Below are positions 7,403 through 16,957 of a stretch of 64,000 nt of DNA, in pieces; the first letter of the stretch is position 1; every line of letters begins with the position of its first letter. A program made the position numbers and the translations under genes. Under the pieces are notes generated by a model. The model did no database searches and was not told where the DNA came from. It saw only the letters and a program-made list of their open reading frames with translations. The DNA is from JAHCHG01 sp041394845 (GTDB lineage: Bacteria > Acidobacteriota > Blastocatellia > Pyrinomonadales > Pyrinomonadaceae). The DNA lies in the NCBI GenBank assembly GCA_041394845.1, contig JAWKHL010000007.1:1-64000 (forward strand), given 5' to 3'.

Positions 7403-9631
7403 TTAAGCCGTCTTGATCCCGTCTTTCCCGGCCCGATAAAGTTTTCCCTGATAGTTGATGTTGCGCAGTTCGGCCTGCGGATCGAATTTCCCGAAATTCG
7501 GTTTGGCCGTGATCCCGCCGAACAGTCCGGCCGAAATGCCGAAGATCGAATCGACGATCGGCTCCAGATAATTGCAACCCGAAACGCACGACCAGTCGTT
7601 GATGAAAGGCTGATCGCTCGGAGCCTTGATGGCGCCGCCGTTCGCTTCCGGATCGACGAAATCCTCGACGAAATTGGCTTGCGCAAAAGGCCCCTGACCC
7701 GCCACTTTGGCCAGACCTTCGATCCATTCCAGCGCCAGATCCGTCTCGCCCGCCACGTAAAGACCGCTCAGGGCCAGCGCCGGCCACGAGCAATACGCGC
7801 CGGTCCATTGATGATCGGGGCGGATGCTGAACGTAACGTCCAGATCGCGGGTCGAAAGCGCCCTCATCCAGGTCGGCGTTTTGAGTTCCCGGCGGAAAAA
7901 CGCGACCATCTCCTTTTTCTGTTTGTCGGTCATCAGATCGCCGATGTTCATCAGAGTGGTGCCGAAATCGTAGCAGTGATGAACCTCGTTGTAAGAGCCG
8001 TCGGGCAGGCGACAGCGCCAGATCCCTTTGCCGTCAACGTAGAGCGCCAGCACCCGCCGTCCGAGCTCCCCGGCCTCGCGGCGCATCGCCGCCGCTTTTT
8101 CCTTTTCTCCCTTATGGTCGAGCAGTTCGGCTCCGAAACGCAAATTATGAACGTTGGCCGCGTTGAGACCGGCGACCTCGTGGACATAGCTCGAAACGGC
8201 TTCGAGCAGGTTGGTCACGCCGCCGTAGTCGGCCAGACCGTGTTTGTTCTTGTCGAGCGCGCGCCAATGTTCGGCGTAGGCGATCAGATGATCGAAGACC
8301 TTTTTGCCGCCGACCTCCTTGTCGAGCCATTCGTCATCGCCCGTCCAGCGCAGATATTCCTTGGCCATCCGCGACATGGCGTAGTCGTTGACCGAATACC
8401 ACGGGCCGATGCCCTGCCCGGTCAGAAACTCGGTCCCGAAATGCTGGTGGACATCGACCGTCATCCAGGTCTCCATCATCCGCCGCAGAACGGCCGGGTC
8501 GAGCATCGCCAACAGCATAGCGCTGAGGGAAATGTCCCACAGAAAGGTGGCCGTCTCCCAGTAGCGCGGCATCAGGGTGACGTAGGTCGTCCCGTAAACC
8601 GAATGCGGCGTGGTCCGTTTGAAATAGAGCGCGTGCATGACGGCCGTGTGGTAGATCCGTTTGACCGCGTCGTTGGAGGTCGAAAGCGTCGGCAGATAAC
8701 CCGAAAAGCGTCCGTTGCCGGGCGTGAAAGCGGCCTTTAATTCGGCGTTCCATTGGTCGGTCGTTTTTTTCAGGACCGATTCGAAACTTTCGACAAGGGC
8801 GTCGAACTGTTTTTCGACCGATGCCTGACTTTCGCCGAGTGAATTGACAAAGGTGATCGATTTGGTCTCGTCCGGCGCGAGGTCGAATTCGTAGATCAGC
8901 CACGACGGCAGAAGCTCTTTCGGGGCGGGCGAAGCGCCCTGGATGACAAAGGCCTCGCTGTGAACGGCCCGGCACAAAACCGCGTTGCGCGTCTTGTCGA
9001 GAGTCCGGGCGTTGTCGTATTCGCCGGGCGAATAGGCGGCGTTCCACGGCGCGACCAGTTTGGCGGCCCCGCCGTTGATGGCCAGTTTGATCTCGGTTCG
9101 GCGGCGAGCGCCGGAGACGTTTTTGACCCGGAACCGGACGGCGACCGACATCGTCTCGAACGGGACGATCATCGTGCTGGTGATCTCCAATCCCTTGTAA
9201 AGAGTTTTGCGTTCGATCCGATCGGGCCGCCAGACGAATTCGACCGGCGTTTTGGTCGAAGCGAAATATTCGCCGTCAACGTACAGGACCCCGGTCAGAA
9301 GTTCGCCGCCCGCGCCCAGGGGGGCGACGTTCATCTCGCCCTGCGCGTAGGGCGGAAAAGCGATGCTGCGGATGGCGACGGCGTCCATCGCCGCCTGCGC
9401 ACAGCCCCATTGATTGGTCAGTCCCGGCGGGTTGAAGAGATCGCCGAATTTATGCGTCATCACGATCGAGCGCATCGATTCGACGGTCGGGATGTCGGGC
9501 AAATTTCCGGCGGCGGCGATCTTTCCCGGCGCGGGCAAAGGCGAATTCTCGGCCCGGACGCCGTCTTTCAGGATAGCCCCGGCGGCCAATCCGGCCACGG
9601 TCGTTTTCAGAAAGTCTCTGCGTTTTATCAT
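7403..9631 (-). CDS. Tat-exported six-hairpin glycosidase-like protein
   Basis: 742 aa with a twin-arginine signal (RRDFLK at 4-9, then a hydrophobic stretch), so export is as a folded protein. The N-terminal 300 residues are beta-rich. Residues about 320-720 contain repeated helical segments with W/D/E motifs (ETATFLWDISL, DYAMSRMAKEYLRWTG, HGLADYGG, DHQWTGAYCSWPALALSGLY) typical of (alpha/alpha)6-barrel glycosidases such as GH15, GH63, GH78 or GH127-like families. It lies 26 bp upstream of the esterase gene on the same strand. The exact GH family cannot be fixed by eye. It is expected to hydrolyse an oligosaccharide in the periplasm. Confidence 0.65.
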   Translation of the reverse strand: MIKRRDFLKTTVAGLAAGAILKDGVRAENSPLPAPGKIAAAGNLPDIPTVESMRSIVMTHKFGDLFNPPGLTNQWGCAQAAMDAVAIRSIAFPPYAQGEMNVAPLGAGGELLTGVLYVDGEYFASTKTPVEFVWRPDRIERKTLYKGLEITSTMIVPFETMSVAVRFRVKNVSGARRRTEIKLAINGGAAKLVAPWNAAYSPGEYDNARTLDKTRNAVLCRAVHSEAFVIQGASPAPKELLPSWLIYEFDLAPDETKSITFVNSLGESQASVEKQFDALVESFESVLKKTTDQWNAELKAAFTPGNGRFSGYLPTLSTSNDAVKRIYHTAVMHALYFKRTTPHSVYGTTYVTLMPRYWETATFLWDISLSAMLLAMLDPAVLRRMMETWMTVDVHQHFGTEFLTGQGIGPWYSVNDYAMSRMAKEYLRWTGDDEWLDKEVGGKKVFDHLIAYAEHWRALDKNKHGLADYGGVTNLLEAVSSYVHEVAGLNAANVHNLRFGAELLDHKGEKEKAAAMRREAGELGRRVLALYVDGKGIWRCRLPDGSYNEVHHCYDFGTTLMNIGDLMTDKQKKEMVAFFRRELKTPTWMRALSTRDLDVTFSIRPDHQWTGAYCSWPALALSGLYVAGETDLALEWIEGLAKVAGQGPFAQANFVEDFVDPEANGGAIKAPSDQPFINDWSCVSGCNYLEPIVDSIFGISAGLFGGITAKPNFGKFDPQAELRNINYQGKLYRAGKDGIKTA

Positions 9632-9640
9632 AATTTTTTA

Positions 9641-9777
9641 AAAAGTTTAAAAGTGAAAGAGTGAAAATGTGAAAAAGGATGTTGTCAAAAAGTCGAAATG
9701 AGCCTAAAACCTTCAAACCTTTTCGCTTTTAACCTTTTAAACTTTTTCATCTTCAAACTTTTCCACCTTCAATCTAT
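9641..9777. repeat. A/T-rich inverted repeat block (aaaagtttaaaag type)
   Basis: aaaaagtttaaaagtgaaag units (9650-9680) face cttttaaccttttaaact units (about 9720-9775). The block touches the 3' end of the mannosidase gene. The same flavour recurs at 63779-63906. Confidence 0.75.
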
Positions 9778-12630
9778 CTCGATCCTCACCGTTTTCGTTT
9801 CGAACGGTTTGAGTTCGACGGTTAAGGGGGCGATTCTTTCAATATTTTGCAACTCGCGGGTTTCCGTCAGATTGACCTCGGCGGCCGATTTGATCCTGAC
9901 CGGAAGATCGACCCGTGCGGTCGCCGATCTTCCGGCGAATTCCTGCAATCGGATGATGAACACCTTGCTCAGTTGCGGGTCGAGCGGCGTCGCGCTGACC
10001 TCGCCGCGGACGGTCGAATCGGAAAGCGTTTTGACATCGACGATCTGGACATCGGGTTGATCGACGCGGAAAAAGCCGTGGCTCAGACTGCCCGGCGGAT
10101 TGTCGATGTAGCGGGAGCGCAAAGGGAGATTGAAATCGGCCCCGAGCGTCCAGGCCCGAATTTCGTCGAACCGGCCGTCGTCCGCGACGGCGTAATCGAA
10201 GACGTATCTTCCGCCCAGACCCGGTTCGACCGTCTGCATATTGACGATGCCGAGGTCGTGCGTGTCGGTCTGATTGCTCCGGCGAACGGCCCGCGAATAG
10301 ATGGTCGCTTCGGGCAGAGGGAATTTTCCGGTGAACATCGCCGGAAAGCCCTTCGGCGCGTCCTTGGGTTTGATCTTGGTATCGACGAAACTCGGGTAAA
10401 CCCAGTGAAAAGCCTGACGATGCGCCAGCAGGGCGCTCACCCGGCCGTCGGTCATCCCGATCAGATGCTGGGTCGTCACGGCGTCGTTGCGGGCTCCCGG
10501 AAGATAATCATCGGGCAGGGTGTCGAACCATTTCTGTCCGCCGCGCTTGACCTTCAGACCGTCTTTGGAGACGTTGAACGGAAAGGCGAAATAATAGGAA
10601 TCGTGCCAGTTGTGGTTGCCGCCGACAAAGGGCATCCGTTCGGGATCGAGTTCGTTGCGGATCTCGACCCGGTCCATTCCCTTGTAGATGGTCAGAACCG
10701 TCAAGGGATAAGCCGAGCGCGGGCGTTCGACCACAACCTCGGTCATCACCTCGCCTTTTTTGACCGAGATCCGCGGCGTGAACGGATAGGAGACGCGCGA
10801 TGCGTCCGAGCCTTCGACCCGGAGCAGATCGTTAAAGGGAAGTTCGCCCCGATCGTTGACGATCTCGCGGTCGGTCTTCAAATCCCGGATGCTTTCGACG
10901 TTGCCGTCCGAACGCATTTTGATGTGAAAATCGTCATCGCCCGCCTCCCGTTCGTTTGCGTCCGTCTTGAGGGTCGAAACGCTCCGGCCGGCTTCGGTCG
11001 TTATCTCGTAAATCTTGTAACCGAACGATGGAACGCCGGCCGCGACGAAAACGGCCCGTCCTCTCTCGTCGATGTCAAATGGGATCTCCTGCCCGCCGGT
11101 CATATCTTTGACCCCGTTGATCCGCAGATTTTCGCGCGGCGTTTCGAGCCGGACGACATCGCTTCGCGTCCAGGACAAACCGTTATAGACCAGCGCGTTC
11201 CAGGTGTCGGCCGATCTTTGCCTGAACTGCGCGTCGTAGCGGTCCGGCTGAACCAGCAGATCGATTCCCTGACCGAACAGGAAATCCAGATCGTCTTCGG
11301 CCGTTTTCATAAAGCGGACGTACTGGCGGTTCTGTTCTTCGAGCGGCCGGCGGCTGTTGAGCTGGATCCAACCGTTGTTGCCCGCCCCGCTGTGTTCGTC
11401 ATAGGTCAGCATCAGGTCGTAATCGGCCGTGAAATTGCCGACCGGAAAGGGAATCCGGCGCGTCATGGCGATGGCGCTCCAGAGAGTTTCGGCGGCCGGG
11501 GTGTGATCGTGGGCGTAGCGGGCGATGGCGGAAATGCGCGGCGATTGCGATTTCGATTCCGACCAGAGTCCCGACCATTCGCCCCGGTGGGTCGGGATCT
11601 GCGCCGCATATTTGCTTTCGATGTATTTGAGGAATTCGGGCGGGGTGGCGATCTTCAGCTGAACCTCTGGATGTTTCGCATTCCACATCCTGACCGCTTT
11701 TTCCAGATTGATGACATCGGTCGGTTCGATAAAATCGTGAGCGTACATGGCCATCACCGCGTCGTATTTGTAACCGGCCTTGTTGTAACGGTTCAAAAGC
11801 TCGGTAACTCCGATCTCCATGATTTCGAGCGGGGTGCGTTTCCCGGCCAGCTCCGGGTTGAACATGTCGAAAGGCGTTTTGTCGGTGTACGGGTCGAGCG
11901 AGTAGGGGTCGAGGTAAAAATCCGTCAGACCCTCGACGTAACCGCCGCGCGTGCCTTGAGAAACCCAGGTCAAAACCCGGCCTCCGTCGGGCGATTGCCA
12001 GTAAAAGGGAACCTGTCCCGGCGCCAGCGAGGTCGCCTGATTGATAAAAAGGTTGGCTCCCGTGACCAGATATTTGGTGTCGCTTCCCGAAAGAACGCCG
12101 GGCAGGGAGGTCGGATGACCGGGAACGTCATCGAGCAGGGCGACCTCGGATTTGATGGCGTAGGTTCTCTCCAGCCGGGCGTAATCGTAAACCAGCCGGT
12201 TGAGTTCCTCCTGACCCATAAAATCGGTGTGCATCGAACCCCACGAGGTCGAAAGGGCGACCTGACCGGATTTGATCAGTTTGACGAGACGGGCGATCTT
12301 TTCCTTGTCCTTGGGCAGAACCGAGGACGGTTTTTTCTGCCTTTTGAGCCATTCGTTGACCTGCCAGACGCTTTCGATCGTCCAGCGGAAACCGGGGTTT
12401 TCTTCGGCGACGCGGATCACCTCGTCGATGTGGCGGGCGGCCCGCTCGCGAACCTCGTCGGGCGGTTCGACGAAACCGAAATCGTAATGCGAGAGCGGAG
12501 TGATGTAGACGGTTTTGATCGGGCTGGCCGGGAGTTTGGTCTGAGCGAATGCGACCGGCGGGAGTCCGCCGCAGATAAAGATCAAAAGAAAAAGCAGAAT
12601 CGGCCGAAGATTGTTTTTGCTCGCTTTCAA
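9769..12630 (-). CDS. GH38-like alpha-mannosidase, secreted
   Basis: 953 aa. The start must be a TTG at 12630: it is the only way to include the signal peptide (1 to about 29), and GGGAGG lies 6-7 nt upstream. The N-terminal half has GH38-type metal and nucleophile motifs: LSHYDFGF (His-x-Asp), LLDDVPGHP (likely nucleophile Asp) and TYDEHSGAG (His). The C-terminal half, from about residue 480, is beta-sandwich-like, as in class II mannosidases. Family members cleave alpha-mannosidic bonds with zinc. It lies between the six-hairpin protein and the TonB receptor on the same strand and would act on oligosaccharides in the periplasm. The motifs are divergent, so another specificity is possible. 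Confidence 0.7.
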   Translation of the reverse strand: MKASKNNLRPILLFLLIFICGGLPPVAFAQTKLPASPIKTVYITPLSHYDFGFVEPPDEVRERAARHIDEVIRVAEENPGFRWTIESVWQVNEWLKRQKKPSSVLPKDKEKIARLVKLIKSGQVALSTSWGSMHTDFMGQEELNRLVYDYARLERTYAIKSEVALLDDVPGHPTSLPGVLSGSDTKYLVTGANLFINQATSLAPGQVPFYWQSPDGGRVLTWVSQGTRGGYVEGLTDFYLDPYSLDPYTDKTPFDMFNPELAGKRTPLEIMEIGVTELLNRYNKAGYKYDAVMAMYAHDFIEPTDVINLEKAVRMWNAKHPEVQLKIATPPEFLKYIESKYAAQIPTHRGEWSGLWSESKSQSPRISAIARYAHDHTPAAETLWSAIAMTRRIPFPVGNFTADYDLMLTYDEHSGAGNNGWIQLNSRRPLEEQNRQYVRFMKTAEDDLDFLFGQGIDLLVQPDRYDAQFRQRSADTWNALVYNGLSWTRSDVVRLETPRENLRINGVKDMTGGQEIPFDIDERGRAVFVAAGVPSFGYKIYEITTEAGRSVSTLKTDANEREAGDDDFHIKMRSDGNVESIRDLKTDREIVNDRGELPFNDLLRVEGSDASRVSYPFTPRISVKKGEVMTEVVVERPRSAYPLTVLTIYKGMDRVEIRNELDPERMPFVGGNHNWHDSYYFAFPFNVSKDGLKVKRGGQKWFDTLPDDYLPGARNDAVTTQHLIGMTDGRVSALLAHRQAFHWVYPSFVDTKIKPKDAPKGFPAMFTGKFPLPEATIYSRAVRRSNQTDTHDLGIVNMQTVEPGLGGRYVFDYAVADDGRFDEIRAWTLGADFNLPLRSRYIDNPPGSLSHGFFRVDQPDVQIVDVKTLSDSTVRGEVSATPLDPQLSKVFIIRLQEFAGRSATARVDLPVRIKSAAEVNLTETRELQNIERIAPLTVELKPFETKTVRIEID

Positions 12631-12683
12631 AATTCGCCTCCCGAAAAGTAAAGTTATCAGAATGTTAAAAAGTTTGAATGAAA

Positions 12684-12766
12684 CTCGAAAAAAGCGGGGA
12701 AGTTTTTAAGTCTCGTTCCGGGTTGAATTGCTGGCTTTTCCGGAGCAAAACTTAAAAACTTCCCGC
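12684..12766 (-). terminator. Probable terminator after the TonB receptor gene
   Basis: On the minus strand a long stem (cttaaaaacttcccgc at 12751-12766 against gcggggaagtttttaag at 12694-12710, one bulge) is followed by a T-run (complement of 12687-12693). The loop is long (about 40 nt), which lowers confidence. Confidence 0.4.
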
Positions 12767-12778
12767 GTCGAAAGGCCT

Positions 12779-15700
12779 TTAGAAATTAAATCTGGCCGAA
12801 ATCTGAATCTGCCTCGGGCCTCCCGGGCCGAGCAGTCCGCCGAGTTGGTTTCCGACGGTCGAGATGCTCTGTCCGAAGAAAGCGCTCGGCTGGAGGGAGT
12901 TGTTGTCCCCTCTGACCAGACCGCCCGACGGGTCGGCAAAGTTGGCTTTGTTGAACAGGTTGAAGATCTCCATCCGAAGCTGGAGCGAGGTTTTTTCGGT
13001 CAGCCTCGTGTGTTTGGAGATCGAGAAATCCACCTGTGCAAAACTCGGCCCCCGCAAAATGTTGCGTCCGGCGTTCCCGAAAACACCGTCTCCCGGATTG
13101 GAAAAGGCCGCCGCGTTGAACTGGCATTCGGGAAGGCTGAAGGTGGGGCATCTGGTCGGCACTCCGGGAACGACGTCGGGGCGGAACGAAAAGCCTCCGA
13201 AAACTCCTCCCTGCCGCGTGACGTTGACCGGAAAACCGCTCCGCACCTGCGTGATGGAGTTGATCTGCCATCCGTCGATCAGCCATCCCGGCCCGCCGCC
13301 GAACCATTTCCTCAGTCCGAGGTCGTACCCCAGATCCAGCGTGAAATTGTGGCGGATGTCCGAATCGCCGCTGGCGTGCTCGGCGTTGAGATTGTTCTCG
13401 TCCTGATAATCCTTGAAGAATCCGACGACGTTATCGAGCGCGTGGGCCCAGGTGTAATTGGCGTTAAAGCGGAGTCCCTTGGAGAAGTTGCGCCGGAACG
13501 TCACCTGCATCGCGTTGTAGGTCGATGACGGGTAGCCTCCGACGACGAAGATGTCGCCGAAATTATTCGACAACGGCCGCAACTGCGTGACCGGATCGCG
13601 CCGGTTGACGTTGCGCGGCGTGACGACGCCGTCGGTCAAAAGATGCGTGGCGTGGTTCCCGACGTAAGCGACCTGCAATGTGCCGATCCCGAGGTCCTGC
13701 TGGATGTTCAGATTCCAGTGCTGGGCCATCGCCGTCTCGAGATCCCGTTCGATGGCCAGAGCGGAGCGGACCGCGCAGTTGAAGACGGCCGGATCGACCG
13801 GATACTGGAAGGTCGGCGGCGGATCGGGGCAGAACAGGGCGGTGAAGAGATCGACCGACAGATTCGGAAAAGTGTTGACCTGCGGCGAACCGTAGCTGGC
13901 CGGCAGTTCGCGGTTGTAGAAGATACCGTAACCTCCGCGCAGGACCGTTTTCTGATTGCCGAACACATCGAAGGCGAAACCGACGCGCGGGCCGAAATTG
14001 TTCTTATCGACGTTGTGGATCTTTTCTCCCTGCGGAGTGAAAGTGAGCGTGTTGAGATCGAAATTCTGCAAACGACCTTCTTTTTCGCGGCTGACGGTGC
14101 TGACGCCGTAGCGCAGGCCGAGGTTCAGCGAAAGCCGCGGGTGCGCTTTCCAGTCGTCCTGAATGAAGAAGGCGAAATTCTCGTTGGCGAAATCGAGTTC
14201 GGGGTTTCCGCTCCGCGAGATGATGAACGGGACGTTGGTCCGGAAATCATTGAGGCCGAAAAAGATCAGGGAGTCCTGCTGGAGCGAAAGTTGCGAGCGG
14301 CGGTTGAGACGGATGTCGGCTCCGGCCTTGAGCGAATGATCGCCCCGGACAAAACTCAAAGTGTCGAGAAAATGATAGACCACGCCTGTCCGTTCCTGAT
14401 CGAACTGGGCCGGGCCGGGCGTGGCGATGGCCTGATCGACGAACGAAAGATCGAATCTGGGAAGAGTCGATGAACCGGCGTCGGGCCGGGTGTAGTTGTG
14501 GTTTATTCCGAAGGCGAACTCGTTGATGGTCTGGCTGTCGAAGATGTAATTGTAGGAGGCCTTGAAAAGCTGAACCCTGAGAGCGCCGTCCTGGGTGATC
14601 TGATCGGTGCCGACGCCGTAGGGAACCTCGGTGCCCGAATCGTTGATGTTGTAGCGGAAGGAGAACAGGCTTTTCTCCGAATGGTTCCAGTCGATCTTGA
14701 CCGAACCCGTGTCTTCGCGGAGTTTTCCGTCCTTCTGGATCGAAAAGATGCCGACGTCCGGGTCGAGGACCTGCATCCCGTTGACGGTCCGGAAAAACGG
14801 GGTCGTCGGCAGAGGTATGGTTTCCAGAGCGGAGCGAATGTTGGCGTCGGCACCGGCCCGGAAAGCGGCCGTCGGCGTGAGCGTGATGAAGTTGACGCCG
14901 CGGGTCTGACGAACGCCCTCGTAATTGGTAAAAAAGAACAGTTTGTCGGGAATGATCTTGCCGCTGAAGTTTCCGCCGAACTGGTTCAGACGAAACTTTT
15001 GTTTGCCGGCGAAGAAGTCCCGCGCATCGAGGGCCTCGTTTCTGAAATAATCGAATACACTGCCGTGAAAATCGTTGGTCCCGGATTTGGTGATCGGGTT
15101 GATGACGGTGCTCAAGGCCTCGCCGTACTGGGCCGAATAATTCTGCTCCAGCACCTGGACCTCCTGAATGCTGTCCATGCTGACCCGGTTGACGCGCGAT
15201 TCGATCCGCCCGAGGACGTTTGAGGTGCCGTTCAGATCGACCCGTCCGGCGTCGATGCCGTCGACCAACACGCTGGTGCCGCCGAAGGTCGAGGGAATCC
15301 CGTTGACGCTGGTTTGGAACTGATTGGTCGTCTGGACCGAGCCGGGAACGGTTGCCAGAAGACCGGTGAAATCCCGCCCGTTGACCGGATCGTCCGCTAT
15401 CCGTTCCGCAGAGATGGTGTCGCCGACGACTCCGGTTTCCGTGTTGGTCGGGGTTTGGTCGGCCACCTGAACCACCGCGCTGACCCCTTCAAGATTCATT
15501 TTGACGTTGACGCGAAGACGGTCGCCGACCGCCAAACGCGCATCGCTGACGGTCGTTTCCTGAAAACCGGTCGCGACGGCCGATACTTTGTAAAGACCGG
15601 CCGACAGCGAGGGGACTTCGTAAAATCCCTCTTCGTTGGTTTGAACCGTCCTCGATTCGTTGGTTCCCATGTTGGTAACGGTAACGGTGGCGTTGGGGAT

Positions 15701-15838
15701 GACGGCGTCGTTCTGGTCGAGAACCTGTCCGGTGATGGTGCCCGAATTCGATTGAGCGACAACCCCGGTGGTATAAAGAAATACGATTGCCAGAATAAAA
15801 CCGAACAGTTTGATTTTGCCGCTAAATAAATTTTTCAT
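12779..15838 (-). CDS. TonB-dependent receptor with carboxypeptidase-regulatory-like domain (Oar type)
   Basis: 1019 aa outer-membrane receptor. Signal peptide 1 to about 28; CarboxypepD_reg-like domain about 33-125 (GTITGQVLDQND...VPNATVTV-type strands); plug domain about 130-260 with SVLVDGIDAGRV and IQEVQVLEQNYSAQYG; then a long barrel ending in a C-terminal phenylalanine (ARFNF), the usual BAM recognition end. Oar-type receptors are greatly expanded in Acidobacteriota and import oligosaccharides or other large substrates. It is downstream of the sugar-binding protein gene and upstream of the mannosidase gene, so it is the likely entry gate for this island. Confidence 0.9.
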   Translation of the reverse strand: MKNLFSGKIKLFGFILAIVFLYTTGVVAQSNSGTITGQVLDQNDAVIPNATVTVTNMGTNESRTVQTNEEGFYEVPSLSAGLYKVSAVATGFQETTVSDARLAVGDRLRVNVKMNLEGVSAVVQVADQTPTNTETGVVGDTISAERIADDPVNGRDFTGLLATVPGSVQTTNQFQTSVNGIPSTFGGTSVLVDGIDAGRVDLNGTSNVLGRIESRVNRVSMDSIQEVQVLEQNYSAQYGEALSTVINPITKSGTNDFHGSVFDYFRNEALDARDFFAGKQKFRLNQFGGNFSGKIIPDKLFFFTNYEGVRQTRGVNFITLTPTAAFRAGADANIRSALETIPLPTTPFFRTVNGMQVLDPDVGIFSIQKDGKLREDTGSVKIDWNHSEKSLFSFRYNINDSGTEVPYGVGTDQITQDGALRVQLFKASYNYIFDSQTINEFAFGINHNYTRPDAGSSTLPRFDLSFVDQAIATPGPAQFDQERTGVVYHFLDTLSFVRGDHSLKAGADIRLNRRSQLSLQQDSLIFFGLNDFRTNVPFIISRSGNPELDFANENFAFFIQDDWKAHPRLSLNLGLRYGVSTVSREKEGRLQNFDLNTLTFTPQGEKIHNVDKNNFGPRVGFAFDVFGNQKTVLRGGYGIFYNRELPASYGSPQVNTFPNLSVDLFTALFCPDPPPTFQYPVDPAVFNCAVRSALAIERDLETAMAQHWNLNIQQDLGIGTLQVAYVGNHATHLLTDGVVTPRNVNRRDPVTQLRPLSNNFGDIFVVGGYPSSTYNAMQVTFRRNFSKGLRFNANYTWAHALDNVVGFFKDYQDENNLNAEHASGDSDIRHNFTLDLGYDLGLRKWFGGGPGWLIDGWQINSITQVRSGFPVNVTRQGGVFGGFSFRPDVVPGVPTRCPTFSLPECQFNAAAFSNPGDGVFGNAGRNILRGPSFAQVDFSISKHTRLTEKTSLQLRMEIFNLFNKANFADPSGGLVRGDNNSLQPSAFFGQSISTVGNQLGGLLGPGGPRQIQISARFNF

Positions 15839-15874
15839 TGTAAGCCTCCAGATTTTTTCTCCAAATAATTTTCA

Positions 15875-16915
15875 CTAAACTCGCGTGCAATCGCTTTTGG
15901 TCGGGAGCGCAGCAATCGCCTCAAAATCCGGCGTCCAGACGCCGTCTTTTTTCGGATAGAATTTTTCGAGCATGTCGGCCGTCATCGGCACGGTGGGGAT
16001 GACGTCGCGCGTTTCGACCTTCTGCCCGTTGAACAATCTGATCAATCCGTCAAGGCAGCGGAGACCGACGTATTCGGGGAACATGGCCGCGCTGACCTTT
16101 AATGCCTCGCGTTTCATCAGCCATTCTTTTTCGTGTTCTCCGGCCAGTCCGAAACCGGCGACGACCACTTTGGCCGGATCGAAACCGGCCTCGACGTAGC
16201 CTTCGAAAGCGCCCTGTCCGGTCTCGTCGTCCATGGCAAAAATGACATCGACATCGCCGGTTTCCTTCAACGCTTCGAGGGCGACCTGGCGGGCGATGTC
16301 GGGCGTCGCCTCACCGTTGATCGAGGCGGCGACGACCGCATCCGGCTGAATGCTGCGGACGCCGTCGACAAAGCCCTCGCTTCGCAAAAGGCAGGGCCGA
16401 AGCCACGGCAATCCGACATCGAGGATGCGGAGCGCCTGGCCCTCGGCGCTGATGACGTTTTCGCCGACCCAGACGCCGAGATCATAACCGGCGTCGTAAT
16501 CGCAGATCGCCACCAGCGTGGACATTCCCGTGACCGGATTGGCTTCGACCAGAACCGGCTTTCCGGCCTCCCCGGCCATTTCGAGAATCACCTCCAACCC
16601 TTCGGTGGCGGCCGGCGTCAGGATCAGCGCGTCGGTTTGTTCGAGCATCTGGCCCGCCTGGCGGATCTGGTTTTCGACCGATTTATCGGCGTCGATGATG
16701 ACGATCTCCGAGCCGTATTGAGCGCCCCGGCGTTCGAGCATCTCGATGACGATCTGATACCAGATGTGAAAACTGTAGTTGGTCAGATAACCGATCTTTT
16801 GCGGCGTTTTGGCCGCTTCGACGAGCGGGACGGCCCGGATGGCATCATCCAGACGCGGCGGGGGATTGTATTCGGCGACCGGCGGTTGATTTTCTGTAAC
16901 TGCTTTTTGACTCAT
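15875..16915 (-). CDS. Sugar-binding protein of the RbsB/LacI periplasmic-binding fold without a signal peptide
   Basis: 346 aa, type 1 periplasmic-binding-protein fold: IGYLTNYSFHIWYQIV opening, ADKSVENQIRQAGQMLEQ helix, ILTPAATEGLE, VIFAMDDETGQGAFEGYVEAG, VVVAGFG. The N-terminus (MSQKAVTENQPPVAEYNPPP) is hydrophilic, and no signal peptide can be gained upstream: the frame runs without a start codon back to the stop of the preceding SDR gene, 42 bp away. There is no HTH domain and no ABC permease or ATPase nearby. It may be a cytoplasmic sugar sensor or may be exported in another way. It is co-transcribed with the SDR and symporter genes. Confidence 0.8.
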   Translation of the reverse strand: MSQKAVTENQPPVAEYNPPPRLDDAIRAVPLVEAAKTPQKIGYLTNYSFHIWYQIVIEMLERRGAQYGSEIVIIDADKSVENQIRQAGQMLEQTDALILTPAATEGLEVILEMAGEAGKPVLVEANPVTGMSTLVAICDYDAGYDLGVWVGENVISAEGQALRILDVGLPWLRPCLLRSEGFVDGVRSIQPDAVVAASINGEATPDIARQVALEALKETGDVDVIFAMDDETGQGAFEGYVEAGFDPAKVVVAGFGLAGEHEKEWLMKREALKVSAAMFPEYVGLRCLDGLIRLFNGQKVETRDVIPTVPMTADMLEKFYPKKDGVWTPDFEAIAALPTKSDCTRV

Positions 16916-16957
16916 AGTAACTTCCTCAACTTGATTTAATAGAATTTTGTTAAAAAC

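Noticed and set aside
9847..12651. A 934-codon open frame on the plus strand opposite the mannosidase gene
   Set aside because: It mirrors the minus-strand gene, has arginine/aspartate-rich low-complexity composition and no recognisable domain; it is an effect of GC-rich codon use.
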